A stretch of 6,876 nucleotides of DNA from an uncultured bacterium (GTDB lineage: Bacteria > Actinomycetota > Coriobacteriia > Coriobacteriales > Eggerthellaceae), in assembly GCA_947649215.1 (NCBI GenBank), contig CANSQW010000069.1:1-6876 (forward strand), in the 5' to 3' direction. The position numbers and the translations under genes are program-made. This document shows, one piece after another, positions 5,922-6,876 of this stretch. How positions within the stretch are numbered: position 1 is the first letter of the stretch; every line of letters starts with the position of its first letter. Below the pieces are notes generated by a model. The model was not told where the DNA came from and ran no database searches. It saw only the letters and a list, made by a program, of their open reading frames with translations.

Positions 5922-6388
5922 GCGCGCTCGTTCGGCGGGGTGCGGTGCGAAGCGCCGCCGCGATGGAGATACCGGCCGCGCGGGTTCGGCCAAAGCCACT
6001 TTTTCGGTTCAGGATGGCACTCTTCCCCAGTTTGGTACGGTACGACGCCCGCATAGCACCCCGACGCGCCTTGCCGCCAAAACACGACCTGGGGTTTTGC
6101 CGGCCGAAGGCGTCTGGGGTGGCGAAGAAGGCCTTCTCTACCGCACCAAACTGGGGAAGAGTGCCACCAAAACGCGATTTGCTGGAAATGGACCTCCCGG
6201 TATGACTCACCTCGGCGTCGAAATTGATAGAGTGCGCGGAAAAGTGGGGCGCACGACGCGTCGCGGCGACAGCGCCGCGCGCAGACGGCGCCGCGGCGAG
6301 GCGGGGCGTGACGGTCGCTGCCGGGGGAGGATGCGCAAGTGGCGTCGTGTTGCGGGGCAGCCGACACGCAGCGGTGAGGAGGACGAAA
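5922..6388. other. Gene-free stretch between citrate synthase and the small Cys-rich protein
   Basis: About 467 bases without a credible coding frame; the frames present are Arg/Ala/Pro-rich and mutually overlapping. It holds a GC-rich hairpin overlapping the citrate synthase stop codon (6-bp stem 5909-5914/5932-5937, no U-run, so at best a weak terminator) and the long inverted repeat described separately. The remaining 195 bases lead to the next gene; I see no confident promoter, although the AT-richer patch near 6218-6231 is where one might lie. Confidence 0.5.
5988..6193. repeat. Long imperfect inverted repeat (MITE- or REP-like element)
   Basis: Two 27-base arms at 6016-6042 and 6139-6165 are reverse complements with one mismatch (6037). 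Complementarity continues inward with interruptions (6057-6083 against 6094-6121, closing around 6084-6093) and outward more weakly, to about 5988 and 6193. The whole element would fold into a near-continuous cruciform or RNA hairpin of about 200 bases. It encodes nothing credible. Size, symmetry and intergenic position fit a non-autonomous mobile element or a repetitive extragenic palindrome; no target-site duplication is evident. It could also act as a bidirectional transcription barrier behind citrate synthase. Confidence 0.75.
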
Positions 6389-6640
6389 ATGGGCGAGACG
6401 AGACGGCCGGCGCCGCGGGGGCATTTGCGCATGCTGACCGACGAGGTGCTGGACGGGTTCGAATTGGGGCAGATGCGCTGCCTGTCATGCAGCGGATACG
6501 GCAACTGCGGCTACAAGAGCTACTTCCTCGATCCTGAGAACGGCGGCGTGGCGTCGGTGTGCATGCGTCGTCGCATGCAGCTGCAGTGCGCTCGCGACGG
6601 CATCGAGTACGATGACGACCTGCTGGCTGGGGCGCGATAG
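6389..6640 (+). CDS. Small cysteine-rich protein of unknown function
   Basis: An 83-residue protein I do not recognise. The ATG at 6389 has an excellent ribosome site, GAGGAGG at 6376-6382 with a 6-base spacer. The frame stays open upstream for another 55 codons, but that part is an Ala/Arg-rich low-complexity translation with no ribosome site. Five cysteines are spaced C31-x2-C34-x5-C40-x17-C58-x8-C67, within RCLSCSGYGNCGYKSYF and VCMRRRMQLQC. This suggests a zinc- or iron-sulfur-binding fold. The C-terminus is acidic (IEYDDDLL). There is no signal peptide or membrane segment, so it is probably cytosolic. It appears to be a single-gene unit followed by a strong hairpin. The cysteine pattern and ribosome site make it likely to be real; function is unassigned. 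Confidence 0.72.
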   Translation: MGETRRPAPRGHLRMLTDEVLDGFELGQMRCLSCSGYGNCGYKSYFLDPENGGVASVCMRRRMQLQCARDGIEYDDDLLAGAR

Positions 6641-6651
6641 GGCCAGGGCAA

Positions 6652-6687
6652 GCGCGGGACGTCGCCGGCGCGGACGACGTCCCGCGC
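6652..6687 (+). terminator. Strong hairpin after the Cys-rich gene, without a U-run
   Basis: A perfect 13-bp GC-rich stem (6652-6664 with 6675-6687) and a 10-base loop begin 11 bases after the stop codon of the small Cys-rich gene. Position and strength suggest a transcript end or an RNA-stabilising structure, but neither strand has the following U-tract of a classic intrinsic terminator. Confidence 0.5.
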
Positions 6688-6792
6688 GCAGCGGCCGTGG
6701 GGCCGGAGGCGGCTGCAGCGTGACGGTGGGCGCCGAACGCCTGTGGCCCGCCGTCGCCGGCGCGTCTGCCATGGCGCTGGTGCCGACCTATG

Positions 6793-6816
6793 AAAAGAGC
6801 CCCATGGCAGGGGCTC
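6793..6816 (-). terminator. Intrinsic terminator of tRNA-Ser
   Basis: On the minus strand a perfect 7-bp stem (6816-6810 with 6803-6797, loop 6809-6804) is followed directly by UUUU (6796-6793). It lies 10 bases after the CCA end of the tRNA at the right edge. Confidence 0.8.
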
Positions 6817-6825
6817 GTCGTGTTC

Positions 6826-6876
6826 TGGCGGAGGCGGTAGGATTTGAACCCACGGTACCTTGCGGCACAACAGTTT
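6826..6876 (-). tRNA. tRNA-Ser, 3' part only (anticodon outside window)
   Basis: The 3' 51 bases of a class II tRNA cut by the window edge. Visible are the end of the anticodon arm (AAACTGT), a long variable arm with stem GTGCC/GGTAC and GCAA loop, the T-arm GTGGG-TTCAAAT-CCTAC, the 3' acceptor strand CGCCTCC, discriminator G (6829) and encoded CCA (6828-6826). A long variable arm leaves Ser, Leu or Tyr; the G discriminator favours Ser, since Leu and Tyr tRNAs normally carry A73. The anticodon itself lies beyond the end. Confidence 0.9.

Noticed and set aside
4455..5999. A 514-codon minus-strand frame opposite citrate synthase
   Set aside because: A mirror of the codon bias on the real gene; composition is repetitive Ala/Val/Arg/His and it has no recognisable domain.
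6224..6388. Upstream extension of the small Cys-rich gene to an ATG at 6224
   Set aside because: The extension is Ala/Arg/Gly low complexity without a ribosome site, whereas the ATG at 6389 has a near-ideal one.

Overview
The window is GC-rich chromosomal DNA with GTG/ATG starts, strong GGAGG-type ribosome binding sites and actinobacterial-looking proteins. The closest fit is the Coriobacteriia/Eggerthellaceae (Eggerthella or a near relative). The main clue is an NRAMP-family transporter with the changed metal site of the NRMT magnesium-transporter branch, a branch I know from Clostridium acetobutylicum and Eggerthella lenta. This placement is inference: no rRNA or other marker gene is present.

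Layout from left to right. A perfect 22-bp palindrome containing the canonical ParB-binding parS core lies at 6-27, suggesting the window is in the origin-proximal part of a chromosome. It is followed by about 540 bp without a convincing gene: a cytosine-skewed stretch, an AT-rich island that probably holds promoters, and a C9 tract. A plus-strand Rrf2-family regulator follows (571-1056) and ends in an intrinsic terminator (1087-1128). Convergent to it, on the minus strand, is a two-gene operon. Its upstream gene (3830-2463) encodes a protein with the cytoplasmic parts of the MgtE magnesium channel (MgtE_N plus a CBS pair), preceded by PRC-barrel-like segments and followed by one membrane helix instead of the MgtE pore. 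Its downstream gene (2450-1140), 12 bases away, encodes the NRMT-type transporter. The operon leader (3831-4051) contains mutually exclusive stem-loops. Upstream of it are a tRNA-Arg(ACG) with its own promoter and terminator, a divergent plus-strand citrate synthase (4431-5921), a ~200-bp long inverted repeat (5988-6193), a small cysteine-rich protein of unknown function (6389-6640), and the 3' half of a tRNA-Ser at the right edge with its terminator.

How the genes may work together: the clearest functional unit is the pair MgtE-like sensor plus NRMT transporter. In MgtE the N and CBS domains bind cytosolic Mg2+ and gate the pore. Here they are separated from any MgtE pore and translationally coupled to an unrelated (LeuT-fold) Mg2+ carrier, which suggests a transplanted Mg2+-sensing module. 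The other genes look like independent single-gene units.
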